Shown: positions 48,780 to 61,170, numbered from the stretch's first letter. The stretch: 64,000 bases of DNA from Ignelater luminosus (GCA_011009095.1 VTPC01007341.1:36931-100930), one strand, 5' to 3'. Numbers and translations are program-made. Notes: a model not told the origin generated them from the sequence alone.

Positions 48780-48946
48780 ACTACAGAAATCCATTCCGAG
48801 TGTTATTAGTTCGTAACGGATGCGCCCTCGCTTTATTACAAGGAAAACTTGTTGCTTATGTGATTAAAATTTTCAATTTGTATGATCGAAGTGTTCAACA
48901 CTGTACTGGAATTAACGAGCAATTTGCTGTTATAATTAGAAAGCAG
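48780..48946 (+). CDS. Candidate plus-strand exon, 55 codons, unknown
   Basis: Between an AATTAAGCAG acceptor and an AAGCAG/GTTTGT donor one frame stays open: YRNPFRVLLVRNGCALALLQ then GKLVAYVIKIFNLYDRSVQ, ending NEQFAVIIRKQ. The composition is protein-like and less AT-rich than its flanks. It starts with two bases of a split codon and ends in phase 0, compatible with the terminal exon candidate at 59673. The acceptor has a poor pyrimidine tract. The family is not recognised; a decayed mobile-element fragment is the main alternative. Confidence 0.25.
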
Positions 48947-49780
48947 GTTTGTTGTCATTTACAAAGTTCTCCTGTGTTGACGTTTCCAATGTATTAGTTT
49001 GTCCCTTCGACATAATAACTAATTAATATTATTAATTAATGTGTTGCGACTAGAAACTATTAATAATCAATCACAAGATCAAATTTTCATCGCAGTTTAG
49101 ACGATTATTCAAAAACTAGTTTCATTAGTGACTTGGAAAAGGGATGCAATGGTAATTCTTTAAATCATCAACGTAAAAAAGTAAATGTAAGAAACCAATT
49201 GGAGTATAAAGAGAATGGTACACATGAAATAAAGAAAAAATAACAAAACATGCGTAGTTCTTCAAATCCACCGATAGGGCGATCCAAGGTGAGTATTGTG
49301 TGGGCCTAGCACACGGGTGTTAAGCATAAAAGGGTGTCTTTAGATAGATAAAGTACCAAAATTAAATTAACAATCTATTATTGCAAGTTTTCAATTTATA
49401 AAAAGAGTACACAACATACAGTGCAAACTTGTTAGCAGTAGCTGCATAGCTGGAGAGAAACGAAACACTGACGGTATAGAAATAATTGCCAAGAGGGTTA
49501 TATTTCTAGTGCTACTGACCTGGTAATGCTTTAATGGAATAGTATAAAAGAAATCTTAGGAAACTTTCCAAGCTTAATGTTCTTTAGACTTAACAGTTTC
49601 TTAAGTAGCGTAATATGGTTTAAGTCAGGAGGACAAAAAATATTTTATACGTACACACCACTTTTTATTAGTACATCAGTTACGGAGTTTGCCGCTAAAA
49701 TAAAATGTAACACCAAGCAGATATAGATTATCAACACATTCGTTTCTCAAGGTAATTCGAAAAACTAACTTAGGTTTATT

Positions 49781-51130
49781 ATTTTACCTAAAGTTCAGGA
49801 AGAGGAACTACAGGAATTTCTGGCAATGACAGGGGAAAGACTACAAGGCCATCAAAAACTCTTGATAAATTAATAACAAGAATTGAGTTGCCGTGAGACT
49901 ACTATCCTGGCAGTTGTTCATAGACCTAGGAACCATCTAGCCCGTCGACTGACTAGTCTGTCACCGTCTTTCGAGAAGGAACCAATATCTATGAACTCGA
50001 ACATGATCCTTGAAACCAAACCAAACCGCTGCTCTAACCTTGTACGCGGACCATCGAAGGAGATATAGTCCTTCAAGGTATCAGCAGGATCGTACTATAA
50101 ATCCAGCACTATTCCGTCACCACACGTAGTGAATAAACAGTTTCTCCCAATCAGTAAAGAAACATAATCAAGGAAGACTTCTCCTCCAATCCGAAAGAAG
50201 GGAAGATGCTAACGTATTCTCTTTTCCACATCAGATCATCAATTTCATCAATACAAAAGAGAGTAGCAGATGTTTGAAACTGAAAATTTACATCTCTCTG
50301 CGTTACCAACGAGGAAACTCCAACGACCACGCCGTTTCAAACCTCCTCGATATGAGGGGTAAAATCCGCTTCTAGGATTCAATATACGATTACAAGCCCA
50401 CCTGAAGGATATAACCAACCACCTCGACAAAAGGACTCAATTCGTTTCTAGTATTGCCAGTTCGCCTAAAGGACACAACAATACCACCTCGACTTGAGGA
50501 ATCAAATCCGCTTCTAGGAGATACTAGTGCGCCTGAAGCACATTAACAGACAATTGTGCGTTAAATGAATTTACTTCACGGATTCAAGTAGCTTTGTAAA
50601 GGATTTACATCCCTCTTCGAAGTTCCAGAGTTGATCATTAAATACAACTCAAGAATTTACTCACAAGTAGGGTGACTTCAGTTTTAGCAAATCGAGAACA
50701 GGGTGGCATACAATTTGTCAAGACGTTCCAAATCTGCTTCAAAACTTCCAACGACTACACTCGAATCTACCAAGTTGTGGCAAAGAAGCAAGAAACACGA
50801 AGGAATGGGTTGGGTAAAATTATCTCCAAGCTGTTCAATCACGTAATACTAATTCCAAGAGCAGCTACAAAACAACCTGGAAATCCACAGGTCAAGCAGT
50901 CTCATAACGGAAGAAGAAGCTAACAAGTCAACAAACCAATAGCAATCGCTAAGATTTATTGTACATCAGCATGTTACGTTTCTGCATGAGAAATTGACTT
51001 GTATTAATAAAGCAGTATTGATCAGTATCACGCAACGATTGGTTTCTACTCTACCAACTGCCCTAGGTCTTTATTCTGGCTTGAAAGAAAAATAAGACTG
51101 CTTTCTTGCCTGGCTTACAACACAACAGTA
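49781..51130. other. GC-richer repeat-like block without intact frames
   Basis: Composition is near balanced over more than 1 kb, unlike neighbouring DNA. It includes the tandem array at 50345-50550 and a stretch near 50650-50930 open for 83 codons on the plus strand (VANREQ-like start, basic). An AATAAA signal is at 51006-51011. It looks like an old mobile element or satellite-like insertion, family unknown. Confidence 0.35.
50345..50550. repeat. Degenerate tandem repeat, ~65-77 bp units
   Basis: Three units begin with CCTCGA at 50345, 50422 and 50487. Each then has a GAGG or AAGG block, an ATCCGCTTCTAG-like block, and a GCCTGAAGGA-like block before the next unit. Periods are 77 and 65 bp. 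Confidence 0.55.
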
Positions 51131-51481
51131 TTCTGTCAAATGTAGTCCATTGTTAGAATATTGTTAGAAGAGTAATTTTTAAGAATTTCATATCCCATCC
51201 TTATTTGAGCCTCCGAGCTCTTAAAATACGATGAATTTTCCTTTCAGAAGGACAGAGTTTTGAATTGTCTACCTGTTGGTTGTTAGTCAGAATGATTTGG
51301 TAACTGTCAACGGTGTTTTGTTAAAGCAAGTTATTTGCTAATTGCATACAAATTTTCAGACTTTCTTCAAACTTATTTTTCTTAATAATTTCGGTTTTAC
51401 ATTATTTTTGGATTTTTTAAAATCCATACATTTCTGGATAGCTTGATTCAATGCAAGTTTGTCTTATTTTAGAATTATATA

Positions 51482-51508
51482 CAGGGTGATTCTGAAATAA
51501 AGGGTATC
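51482..51508 (+). repeat. Left terminal inverted repeat (27 bp, perfect)
   Basis: Begins CAGGGTGATTCTGAAATAAA and continues seven bases more; the inverse occurs at 54082-54108 without mismatch. Preceded by TA. Confidence 0.95.
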
Positions 51509-52771
51509 CTTTTAATACAACAACAAAAAATGAAGAAACGAAGTGGCTCCGTGAAAGTTGAAAATTTTCACAATTTTCCGAAATATTAAATTCTGAAGCC
51601 GCCTCTGGTTAGAAAAAGGAAAGTGTTCTTTGTATTCTCGCCTTCGGAGTAAAAAGTGAAAGTTAAGGAGATTTACGGTTGTTGTAAAACCATTGTACTG
51701 CAAGAATGAAAATTTGCCAGACGTGCCTATTTTCTTTGAACTAACGCAGGTGTAGTAGCACAATGAACAATAAATGCCATCATAAGCTACCCCCTGGACA
51801 TTTTCAACTTTCCCTTCTTAAATCTGAAGTTGAGGAGATCAAAGAAATTGCGATATGTTTAACAGGCAGGGTTGTTGAAATGTATTAAGACAGTAAAAAG
51901 ATAATAGCATAATTTATGTCACGAGCAATTAGACTCCAGTCTCGCAAGCAACATTTTAATCCCTTATTATTATTTAGTCATTTGAATAGAAAACATTATG
52001 GAAGATACTACTAATTATCGCTTCTGTATTTAACTCAATTCCATAAAATCAACCAATTTTTATTTATGTAGCATAATGCTTATTGAAGTTTTTGGTTCTT
52101 CGGAATTTTACAGAAAAAAGTCACTAACAGTAAAATTTTAATATTTTTCCGTTTACAGATCAAAAAGTAAACGTTATAAACGTGTCCATAGGTTATTTAT
52201 GGCATTGTAGAAACCAGAAAAACTATTATAAGCGTTTCAAGTGCGAGAAAGGTTTGGTGTGTTTACCATGCTTTCGGCGAAATAGCGGTTCCTTTTAACA
52301 TAAGCTATCGCCTTCTTTTATCTCGAGCAAGTAGTAAATAGTAAGTCTGTCAACTAAGCAAGTACAGCAACTTTATTTTACCCCCCATCATGTTTACTGC
52401 TTAATCCAAAAAAGCGAGAATTATAAAAAGGTTTCTCGTCAAAACGTTTTCTTGGAGATTAAATATTTGGTACCTGCTTCTTTCAAAGGCACTGGCTTTA
52501 CCCTAACAACTAGGTACTTCCAATTTCTTTTTCTAAAAACATATTTCAATAGTAAAATGAAGGTCGCTGACCGCTGCCTATTTAACGCGAAAATGTAGCT
52601 TCTTTTGTTAATGTCAGAAATGCGAATCTCATTCAAAAGCGCACGAAAAAGGGCCATAATTCATAATTCAATCTTCTTTCGTTTTCTTGTAAAGACTAAA
52701 CAGAGTATCGCGACGTTTACGCATTCATGTTATCACCTTATTACTCGAAAGACGGGCAACCTACCAAAATA

Positions 52772-53813
52772 TTACAACAAATGTTGAAAATGACCACCGT
52801 CGACCTGAAGACGAGCCTGTATGCGTCGGTGAAAACTATTACGCACACGAGTAAATGTTCCAACTGTATTGCGAATTTCTGCGGCTGCTGCTAAAATGCG
52901 TTGTTGAAGGTCTTCCGCGTTTTAGACTTCCGTGCGATATACAACAGACTTCATGTGACCCCACAAGAAGTAGTCCGGAGGATTTATGTCAGGGCTACGA
53001 GCAGGCCAGCGTACGGGACCATTGCGACCAATCCACCGATGAGGAAACATTTCGTTCAAATAGCCCTGCACACGTACGCTAGTATGCGGAGGGGCTCCAT
53101 CATGCATGTAATAAATATGCCTACGAGTTTCTAGAGGTGTATCATCCAACATATCCGGCAACCTGTTTTCTAGAAATTCCAGATACGTGTCTCCGTTTAA
53201 CCGCCGTGGTAAAATAAACGGTCCAAACAATCTGTCTCCTAAAATGCCACACCACACATTAATAGAAAACCGCCATTGAAATTTATTTTCCCTAATCAGG
53301 TGAAGATTAGCGTCGTTCCAATAATGTACGTTATGAAAATTTAAGATACCGTCTCGCGTAAAACAACACTCATCCGTAAACAGTACTTTCTCTACAAATT
53401 CCTGTTGTCGCATTGTTTTTTGTTGAAACCACTCCAAAATGTTCGTCTCGGTGCAAAGTCATTTTCAGTTAAATGCTGAACCCGTTGTACGTGATAGGGA
53501 TGTAATAAGTACGACTTTAATATCCGATGCGCTGTTGCTTGGGAAACGTTCACGTCGCGTGCGATACCGCGGGTACTTATTGTAGGATCTTCATTAATCA
53601 TATCTAATACATCTTTTTCCGCTTGAAGAAAGTGTGGTGGTCGTTCTTGTCCACGGCCTTCATATGTTGCGACGGTGGTACCTGTATCACGAAGTCGTTG
53701 TATCGTTTGCAGTATTTTATTCCGCGAAGGCTGTCTTCGTTGTGGGAAACGATCGGCGTACAGTCGTTTTGTCACTTCTACATTATGTCTGCCAACTCTT
53801 GAGTGGAAAACAT
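52772..53813 (-). pseudogene. DD41D transposase, disrupted
   Basis: Transposase of the surrounding element. From an ATG at 53813 the start reads MFSTQELADIM and then stops; a shift restores VTKRLYADRFPQRRQPSRNK and a helix-turn-helix (STRGIARDVNVSQATAHRIL). A second frameshift lies near 53440, between the DFAPRRTFW part and the EWFQQKTMRQQEF part. The catalytic domain follows: FTDECCFTRDG (first Asp), YYMHDGAPPHTS (second Asp), WPARSPDINPPDYFLWG (third Asp), with 41 residues between the last two. An in-frame TAA at 52922-52924 precedes an otherwise clean tail (AEDLQQRILAAAAEIRNTVG ...) that ends at 52772. Two frameshifts and one stop make it non-functional. The D-D41-D spacing matches the described rosa-like lineage, but I cannot confirm membership. 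Confidence 0.9.
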
Positions 53814-54081
53814 CTCGCTCACTTTAAATTTTTTCACACCTTGTCACTCTCAGGAAAGTCAAAGACCGACTGATTGTGACAACATGTTCCGACCCTTACA
53901 TATGTAAATAGCTACCTGCCAATGACAAGGAGGGTCAGTCAACCCCTATCGATTTTTACTTAAGTAAAAGTATGAGAGCAGGACCGGCTTGGCTTAGCGA
54001 TTAAATTTCAAAAGTCTTTTTTTCGGAAACTGCAATTTTTACCTACCTTTTTTATCGCACACCGCTATCCACCTTTAAGAA

Positions 54082-54108
54082 GATACCCTTTATTTCAGAA
54101 TCACCCTG
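54082..54108 (-). repeat. Right terminal inverted repeat (27 bp, perfect)
   Basis: Inverse of 51482-51508, ending TCAGAATCACCCTG and followed by TA. Confidence 0.95.
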
Positions 54109-54110
54109 TA

Positions 54111-55711
54111 TACCACAAATAAGACTGTCTTTGCTAAATCAACCAGTTTTCGCTTAGATTTTTCGAACTTTTCTAATAATTTCTTCAATTTTTCCACGTT
54201 CGTTAAATGTTTCATACCTACTGTACCCTTTGTAACCATTAAATCAAGTACTTGCTAAATTACTGTAAACATTTATTTTCAAACTTTCTCTTTATTTTAT
54301 TGTTTCAGTGTGATATTGCTACTCTTGTAATTCTGATTAAATACTAATTTTGTAAATAAATTAAAGATTCATTTAAATTAATTAAAAGTTTATTTTTCAA
54401 AAATTGTTTTTTGCATATAACGAATTTTACCGAGCAATATTTAAAACTGAATTAATTTGACCAACGTGTTTTGTGTTGCCTATGCTACTGTAAACTTTAC
54501 ATTATCAAATATTACACTCATAACAATTTAGAAGAGTCACAAATAGCTCTCTACAATGTCATTAATCTACATGTATTAACCACAAGATTCTATAAAGGTG
54601 TATCGTAAGGCATTTAAACAGAGTAGAAAAATTGAGTCAAGTTCTAAATGACCAGTACCTAGAATACCATATCCCCATATATTAAGTATACTACAGGGAT
54701 TCTACAAAAATAGTTACCACAAACATATCGTAATCCTAACCTCTTCAGTCTTCATACTTACTGTGATTTTTTATTGTGTGAAGTTAATCGAAATTTAAAC
54801 GCAGTTAACTTTGTAATGGGGATTTTTGATATGCAAGTTTATAACAATAAATATATCGAAAAACAACACCACGCAAATGGTCTAACTGCAAAACAATTTA
54901 TTGTTTCAATAAATCAAATGCTGACAATTTCTAATTATCCAACGCTGTTTATTAAATATTAGTACCTGTAATAATTCAATAAAAGTTCAAATCACTGTGT
55001 TCGTTATTGAAATGTTTTTATTAAAAAGTTGCAACATAAATAAAACAATATCCGCGTATTATACGTAACAGAACGATTAGAGCAATTCCGTTTAAAAATA
55101 GAAAATTTTATGGTAATTATAATAAATTGTCCTTTACAGGTTACTTTGCTGTTATTATTAATATGTTTATGAATAATTTATGTAACAGCCCCTCCCAGCA
55201 TTTAAACTAAGCTGTTAGAATCCAATCGGCCGTAAAAGGTAATTTATAATTACTTTTGTACCACCTGTGCACCAGATAATTTCTTACTTGAAGCATAATT
55301 TCTTCTTTAAGAGTACTGATGAGAAATTTCATATCGATGATTTCTTCTTAATTGCAGTTTTGTTTATAAAAACAAACCAGTTTTTACCGTAATTAAAAAA
55401 AGTGCAACTGCAAATGGTAAATGAGAGTATAACGATAGGTTTCTGGTGAGATTTTAATCCTTTTTATAGAAGAATTTTTTAAAAACGAGTTTCTTACTTT
55501 TACTGTTTCGGTTACTTTTACACCAACTGCTACCATTTAGAGTGATTAAATCTTATTACATTTATGATGGTTTTATTATGAATGAAGAAATATTCTTATT
55601 GAAAAAAAGTCCAATAACCTTTGAATTGCCACAAAATTGTGATTTGAAATACGAATATTTTCAAATGAGGAATCTATCATTTCAAAGCGTATACGAGAGT
55701 GATCAAATATA
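54111..55711. other. AT-rich DNA, nothing recognised
   Basis: Short frames only (about 60 codons at 54774 and 55542 on the plus strand), AT-rich and without motifs. Confidence 0.5.
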
Positions 55712-55836
55712 TACGAGGCTATTGTAATAAAAACTTTATTTTTCTAAATTAATTCAAAATTATATTTTTACTAGTTTTCTACATAATCAATTTTGTCCAG
55801 CGGATTGCTAATCTTTTTAATACAGTTTACAAAAAA

Positions 55837-56396
55837 TTAAGGAGGACGTGTCATAAGCCAATTGCGCACGAATTGTTCCACCTCTTTATTGTTCGTGAAG
55901 CGTCTCCATCAAAAACTTCTCTGAGTTGCCCAAGCATGTGGAAATCACACGGCGAGAAGTCTGGGTTGTAAGGAGGATATGCTAAAGCATTCCAATGCAT
56001 ATCGGTCAAGTTTTGTTGGATTAAAGCTGTAGTATAGGGTCTCGCATTATCATGAAGGAGCAACACACTTCTGATAGGGATCCCACGCCTTTTTGACCGG
56101 TACACAGCATTTATTGTTCGACATTCCTGGAGAAAATCGACCAGGAGAACGCCTTTGGAGTCCCAAAATGCAGTGGCTAACACCTTCCTGGTAGACAGCC
56201 CTGCATGGGATATGTTTTCAACACGCTCACGTCTTTTCTTGAACTCGCCACACCAATGCTTCACTTAAGGCCATGAAAGGGTACTGAATTGTGCGAATAA
56301 ACGAAGATTAATTTCAGCTGCAATGACATTTTCATTGACAAGAAATTTGATAATCACACGTTGTGCGATGGAGGAAGCTATCTCTTTTTCGTCCAT
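55837..56396 (-). pseudogene. Internally deleted mariner transposase
   Basis: Minus-strand mariner (DD34D) remnant. From an ATG at 56396 the N-terminal helix-turn-helix region reads MDEKEIASSIAQRVIIKFLV then NENVIAAEINLRLFAQFSTL; an in-frame TAA follows, then HWCGEFKKRRERVENISHAG. This joins directly to the catalytic domain KVLATAFWDSKGVLLVDFL, so roughly half the usual length of about 345 residues, including the first Asp, is deleted in frame. Then LLHDNARPYTTALIQQNL (second Asp) and YPPYNPDFSPCDFHMLG (third Asp), 34 residues apart. A frameshift near 55905 shifts the tail RFTNNKEVEQFVRNWLMTRP, which ends at 55837. A possible 3' element end (TATACGAGGCTATTG) lies at 55711; the matching 5' end was not found. 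Confidence 0.88.
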
Positions 56397-59300
56397 CACA
56401 TCATTCACTCTCTAACAGACTTTCTTCAAAAATGGCATGAATAGTATAAAATGTTTTATATTCTATTTTGTATGTGAAATTACTTTCCGTTAGACTAAAG
56501 ACATTGTCAACGGATGCCTTTTTTACTGAGATTCAACTCGAGGGCCGTCAGACGGATTAGACAGGTCCATTTTGGATTTAAAAGCATGTTCCGTCTACAT
56601 ACACACTTTAACAATGGCTAGGTACGGTCGCGGGGTGGAAAGGTTTTGGTAAAAGTCAAAGAGAGTATAAGTCGTTCTTGCGCAATAACATCTGTCGATG
56701 TTTCATTTAGTAAACCCACCGTGAGAATCTGTGATTTTTCTCTTGTGGTAAAAATTTGCTTTTGGGGAGATGCTTTTAGAAGAAGCCCTCCTTACGATAT
56801 ATTTTATCGGATGAAATTGATCGCCTCGAATTTTGTTACCTAAGTTTGGATCGAAAATGATATATTTTGTGTAGACAATAAATTTCGAACTTCGATATGA
56901 GGAACCATGGTCACTTGTTTTCATTTGAGTATTTTGATTTTATTTTGAGTATATTATTGAAGATTCCCGTCTTCGACTAAGAGCTGCCGCGAGCAAGATT
57001 TAATTTTGAAAAGTGCTTTAAGGGCTTGTTCTTCCAGTTTTCACCGCTGCAAAAGGCTTAGTTTGGAAAATGTACTATGATGAGAACCTTAACGCAATTA
57101 ACAAACGAATCGAAGGCAATTCGTTGGCTATCATGATGGACTTAAGGTAGTTACTTAAATCAAAATGCAATGAAAGTCTTTATCGCAGCGTATAATCCTT
57201 TTATAATGCTGAGATACGACTCTTTAAAGTAGTCCTATCGTCAAATTCAGAAACTCATAAATATATGATGAGATCAGAGGAAAAGAAGAAGTTTGTTATC
57301 GACAAACATGTGCCTCCTAAAGAAAAGACTATAGTTTGAACATTTTTGTCCGAAATAATTCTAAAGCGTTGAAACTGTCATTTAGAGAATTATTTCGTTT
57401 TTTTTTATTAACTCGAAGATCAATCGGTTTTGCTATGGTTGATATCCTTAAATTCGAGTACAGTGTTAGTCGACGAAAAGATAAAAAGGGCTACAAGAAG
57501 TTGAGAATTCTTTTCAGCCAAATTACATGATCAAGTTACAATTTTCATAGCATATATGTTGTACCTTGATGTTTTAATTTTTGTTCCATCAAAATTGACC
57601 AAATATCCCTACTGGCCTAGTTGTTGTTGATAAGGAAAAGAATAATTTTTGGAGAGGTGGAGAACTCACAAGAGTGCGGAATCAATTCAACCCTCTTGGT
57701 TACGCAGGAAAATGGCAAAACTTGTTTTGTGCAGATTTCCAAAGTTAAACACAGTTAAACCAAACGCTATTTTGCACCATGTACTTCTTTACTTTTGGAT
57801 CAGTTGTGAGACGCTTGTGCTATAAATGCAACATTTTTGAAAATTTTTGTGATACATCCAGCAAACATGCAACGACAAAATTACATTATCATCCAAACCT
57901 GTTGATGCGATACAAATTTATATTTAAATATAATCCACTCGTTAAAGTTTTCTTAATTGTAACCAGCAATAACATATTAGGCCCTTCGAGCTGGATCTCT
58001 AATACGAACCGCAAAAAATGGCAAGTTTTATTCCTGATTACTTCAAATAGATTTTGCAAAAGGTTATTTTTAATACATCCAAATGTATATACAAAAAAAT
58101 AAATAACATGAACTTGCACGTATTCAGAAGAGTAAAGGTTATAATGTGAATATTCATTTGCTAAATAAGGTCTCGGTTTTAAGTTTCAAGAGAAACCATA
58201 CACAATATTTAATAATAATTTATGCACGATCCATTTCTTGGGAAAACAAAAAAGCCGCAAGAAAATATCTACTACGTTCACCAGTAACTATTAACTATGT
58301 ACCGCTGTCTTTATAAGCGAATGCGGAATACATAGTATGCACATACCACAATAATTCATAAGCAACTAGATGATTTGCTTTAATGGTCTGAATCTAAAGA
58401 TTACCATAATTAAATGTAATTTATAGCAAAAACAACGTGCATAAATAGTAATCTTTCAAATTTCATTACGCTACTACTACTACTACAGCGTTTTAAATAG
58501 TAATAAATTTCCTTATACACATTTCCAACACAATCTAAATTTATGCAGTTCAATTTAAATGTCTGTCTCTTCGCTTTACTTATGACCTAAATTTAAATAC
58601 GAATTACTTCTCAAGCAAACCGGCAAGATTTAAGTGGGAATGAACTATTTTAATCGTAAATATACTTACTTCTGATTAAATTGCAAGATTCTTTATAAAG
58701 ATAGATCTCTGGAGAATGTCAACATAAAAGCAACTTAATCACAATCTTCTCGAAGGATTCTAGTTTTAATAGATAATACGCCCTGTTCATTTCAATTACT
58801 TTTGTCTTATGTTAGTTGTTAAAAAGTTATTGAACTACATTAATTCTAGTGTAAGTACTTTTGCTTGGTAGTTACTTCGTTCGTTTAAGAAGAAACTTTC
58901 TTGTTAATTCGTTATTATACAGGGAGTTTCAAAGTAACATTGACAAGACATTCTTTATAAAAGTTTTAAGTTCATAATCCATAATTCTCTATATTTTGGT
59001 ATTTTTCAATTTCTTCTTCAACGGTGATCGTAATAATGATAATAGGTACCTACAGTGCGTTCCATTGTTTAACGCTTTTATGGAAAACTCTGTACAGTTA
59101 AAATTAATTTTTAAAACGTAAGAGTTTCTGATCGACTTTCCTTTTAGTGATAATTTTTGATAACAACGTTAAATTCCGTAAACAGAACGCCTTGTATAGA
59201 TACTTGAAGAGAAATACAGTAAGCAGTAAATATTAAAAAAAAATTAACAGGTTTATATCAAAGACAGTAGTTATCAGAACGTAATTTTAATGCGTTGCTT

Positions 59301-60868
59301 AAAGAAGTTTAGTAACTACCTATTAAAAGATATAGAAAAACGCATGAATTACCTTTGAAAAAGCAAATGTAATGTGAATAACTCCCACTAAAACAACTCG
59401 TGCAGCTGTGAATATCTCATAAAATTAACATGAAGAGTTTTTAATTACATAAAATGTCAGAGGTAGAAGCTGTTAAACTTGGGTAGTTAAAAGTGCCGTT
59501 AAAGGTTTATAATCCTCCTAATAAAGCATCACATACACATTGCAACACGCGTGTTGTTAGAAAGATTTGCTGCATGAATATTTCTACTGTTATTTCATCT
59601 TTAAGAGTTTACATGTTTTATTGTTATGCAAATTGTGTTTGTTCATTGAGAAATAAGAAATTGTTATTTCAGGAATTTTATCGTCAAGCGAAAGGACACC
59701 ACAAGCAACCAGAGTTAATATTTCATCATTTCTGTAACAAAATCAACCTCAACTTAAAAGAGGATTCTACTCTACAACATTTATAAAAAAATATAAATTT
59801 CAGTGTTGAAAAAGCAAACAAAGCTAGAATAGAAAATCGCAAGGTATTTTCTTCTTATATGTAAATTTCAGAAACGATGCAATATTGTTCAAATCATTGC
59901 TATTTAATAACCTTTGAAACCCATGTAACGGTTCGTTACTCGTCATAAAATTATTTAAATTTCCTAATATCCCGCCAAGATTTCATTATTCTAAGTTGGT
60001 GCGAGAGTGTCATAAAATAATGTGGATGCATACTTTTACTTTTAGAGTAATAAATAGCATACTCTCGACTTATTTAACTTAATTTCCATAATTTATTGTT
60101 GAATTCAAAATGTGATTTGTTCACTGATTAAATTGAATTTGGAATTCTATATTTTTAAGTTTTTCTTATTTAACATCATTCTTTGTAGAAAAATGAGAAT
60201 TTTATTGTCTTCGGGGAATCCCCTAATGAAGTATCCTTGAACAGTTCAATTTTAACATTCTTTTGAATATTTGTTATTCTCCCGTATAAAAATTTTATTT
60301 GTGTTTGGTAATTTTTTAGAAATTCTAATTTAATTTAAAAAAGCAAAACATTGATCCTAGATCATTGACTTTCTCCCCCGTTAAATTTGTATAATTTTAG
60401 TCATTTCACATTTTGAAATTTGGCGGATGGATGAACATTTTTCTTAGGTGTGGTCTTTCCGGGTTTCATCTGAGAGAAGGATTGCGAAAGTTGTTGCACA
60501 ATCAACAGGGGTGGGTCCACTAATGGTTCTCGAAGTGGCTTTAAGTGAAAATCCTGTCGTTACCATTAGAAAAACCAGAATAATTTGAATTTCCTGTTAA
60601 TCTGAGCTAGGAATTCAACATAGGTAATATCGTACATAACCTCGCACAGGTGATACAATGGTACTGGATCAACAATCAAAATCTAGCAAATAGCATTGAA
60701 TGTAGATCCTCAGAGCAATGTGATAAAGCCAGGAAATATATACCTGTGAGTTAAACTGTGTTTTGTTTTAACGTTTATTTTGTTTTTAAAATTTGTTTAT
60801 ACAAGGTGAAACTTTGGTTGTCATACTGCGATTTGGTGACATACATTGTTTTTTTTTTTTTTGATAAA
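56397..60868. other. Mostly AT-rich DNA, few signals
   Basis: Holds a lone transposon-like end at 58924 (CAGGGAGTTTCAAAG preceded by TA) and a candidate terminal exon at 59673-59786. Short (CTA)n occurs near 58475. Nothing else is recognised; frames of 60-107 codons are AT-rich and motif-free. Confidence 0.45.
59673..59786 (+). CDS. Candidate terminal exon, 37 codons
   Basis: A TTGTTATTTCAG acceptor is followed by EFYRQAKGHHKQPELIFHHF then CNKINLNLKEDSTLQHL and a TAA, in phase 0. It is charged and less AT-rich than its flanks. It could follow the candidate exon at 48780-48946, which ends in phase 0. There is no recognised family and no strong polyadenylation signal immediately downstream. 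Confidence 0.2.
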   Translation, partial: EFYRQAKGHHKQPELIFHHFCNKINLNLKEDSTLQHL

Positions 60869-61080
60869 TTAGTGGTTATTGTTAAAATCCACTTATTTTA
60901 ACAATTAAATATATTCAATATTGTGGATATTCATTTGTTTATTGACAATTAGTTGCTATCGATGATATCCACTTGTTTAATGATTAAATATATCCAACAT
61001 TTTGAATAAATATCTGTTTATTGATAATTAAGTTGCTATTATAAATGTTTATTTGTTTGTTAACCTAGTTGTTAATTAAA
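60869..61080. repeat. Degenerate tandem repeat, ~80-bp units
   Basis: Two complete units and a partial third begin at 60869 (TTAGTGGTTATTGTTAAAA), 60949 (TTAGTTGCTATCGATGATA) and 61028 (TTAAGTTGCTATTATAAAT). They share AATTAAATATATYCAA and TGTTTATTGAYAA blocks. Periods are 80 and 79 bp. Confidence 0.7.
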
Positions 61081-61170
61081 CTAGGGTGACGTCACCTCTA
61101 CTCAGTGAGGATTCTTTAAATTTTAAAAGGTTTTTCACTTCTGTTGAAGAGTGGCCTTCTTTTTTATTCG

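Larger units (their letters stand above)
47291..49780. other. AT-rich DNA with two candidate plus-strand exons
   Basis: Apart from the exon candidates at 47723-47755 and 48780-48946 nothing is recognised. Confidence 0.45.
51482..54108 (-). mobile_element. DD41D (Tc1/mariner-superfamily) transposon, both ends present
   Basis: A 2,627-bp element whose ends are perfect 27-bp inverted repeats (51482-51508 and 54082-54108, outermost bases CAGGGTGATTCTGAAATAAA), flanked by TA on both sides (51480-51481 and 54109-54110). The minus strand encodes a broken transposase at 52772-53813. The start side has about 295 bp of non-coding DNA, but the 3' side has about 1,290 bp, far more than a compact element of this kind needs, so a nested insertion is possible there. 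The perfect inverted repeats suggest fairly recent activity, while the transposase has at least three lesions, so it was probably moved by enzyme from another copy. Confidence 0.9.

Noticed and set aside
55712..55836. Full mariner inverted-repeat pair
   Set aside because: Only one candidate end (ACGAGGCTATTG) was found; no inverse copy lies upstream of 56396, so I did not call element boundaries.
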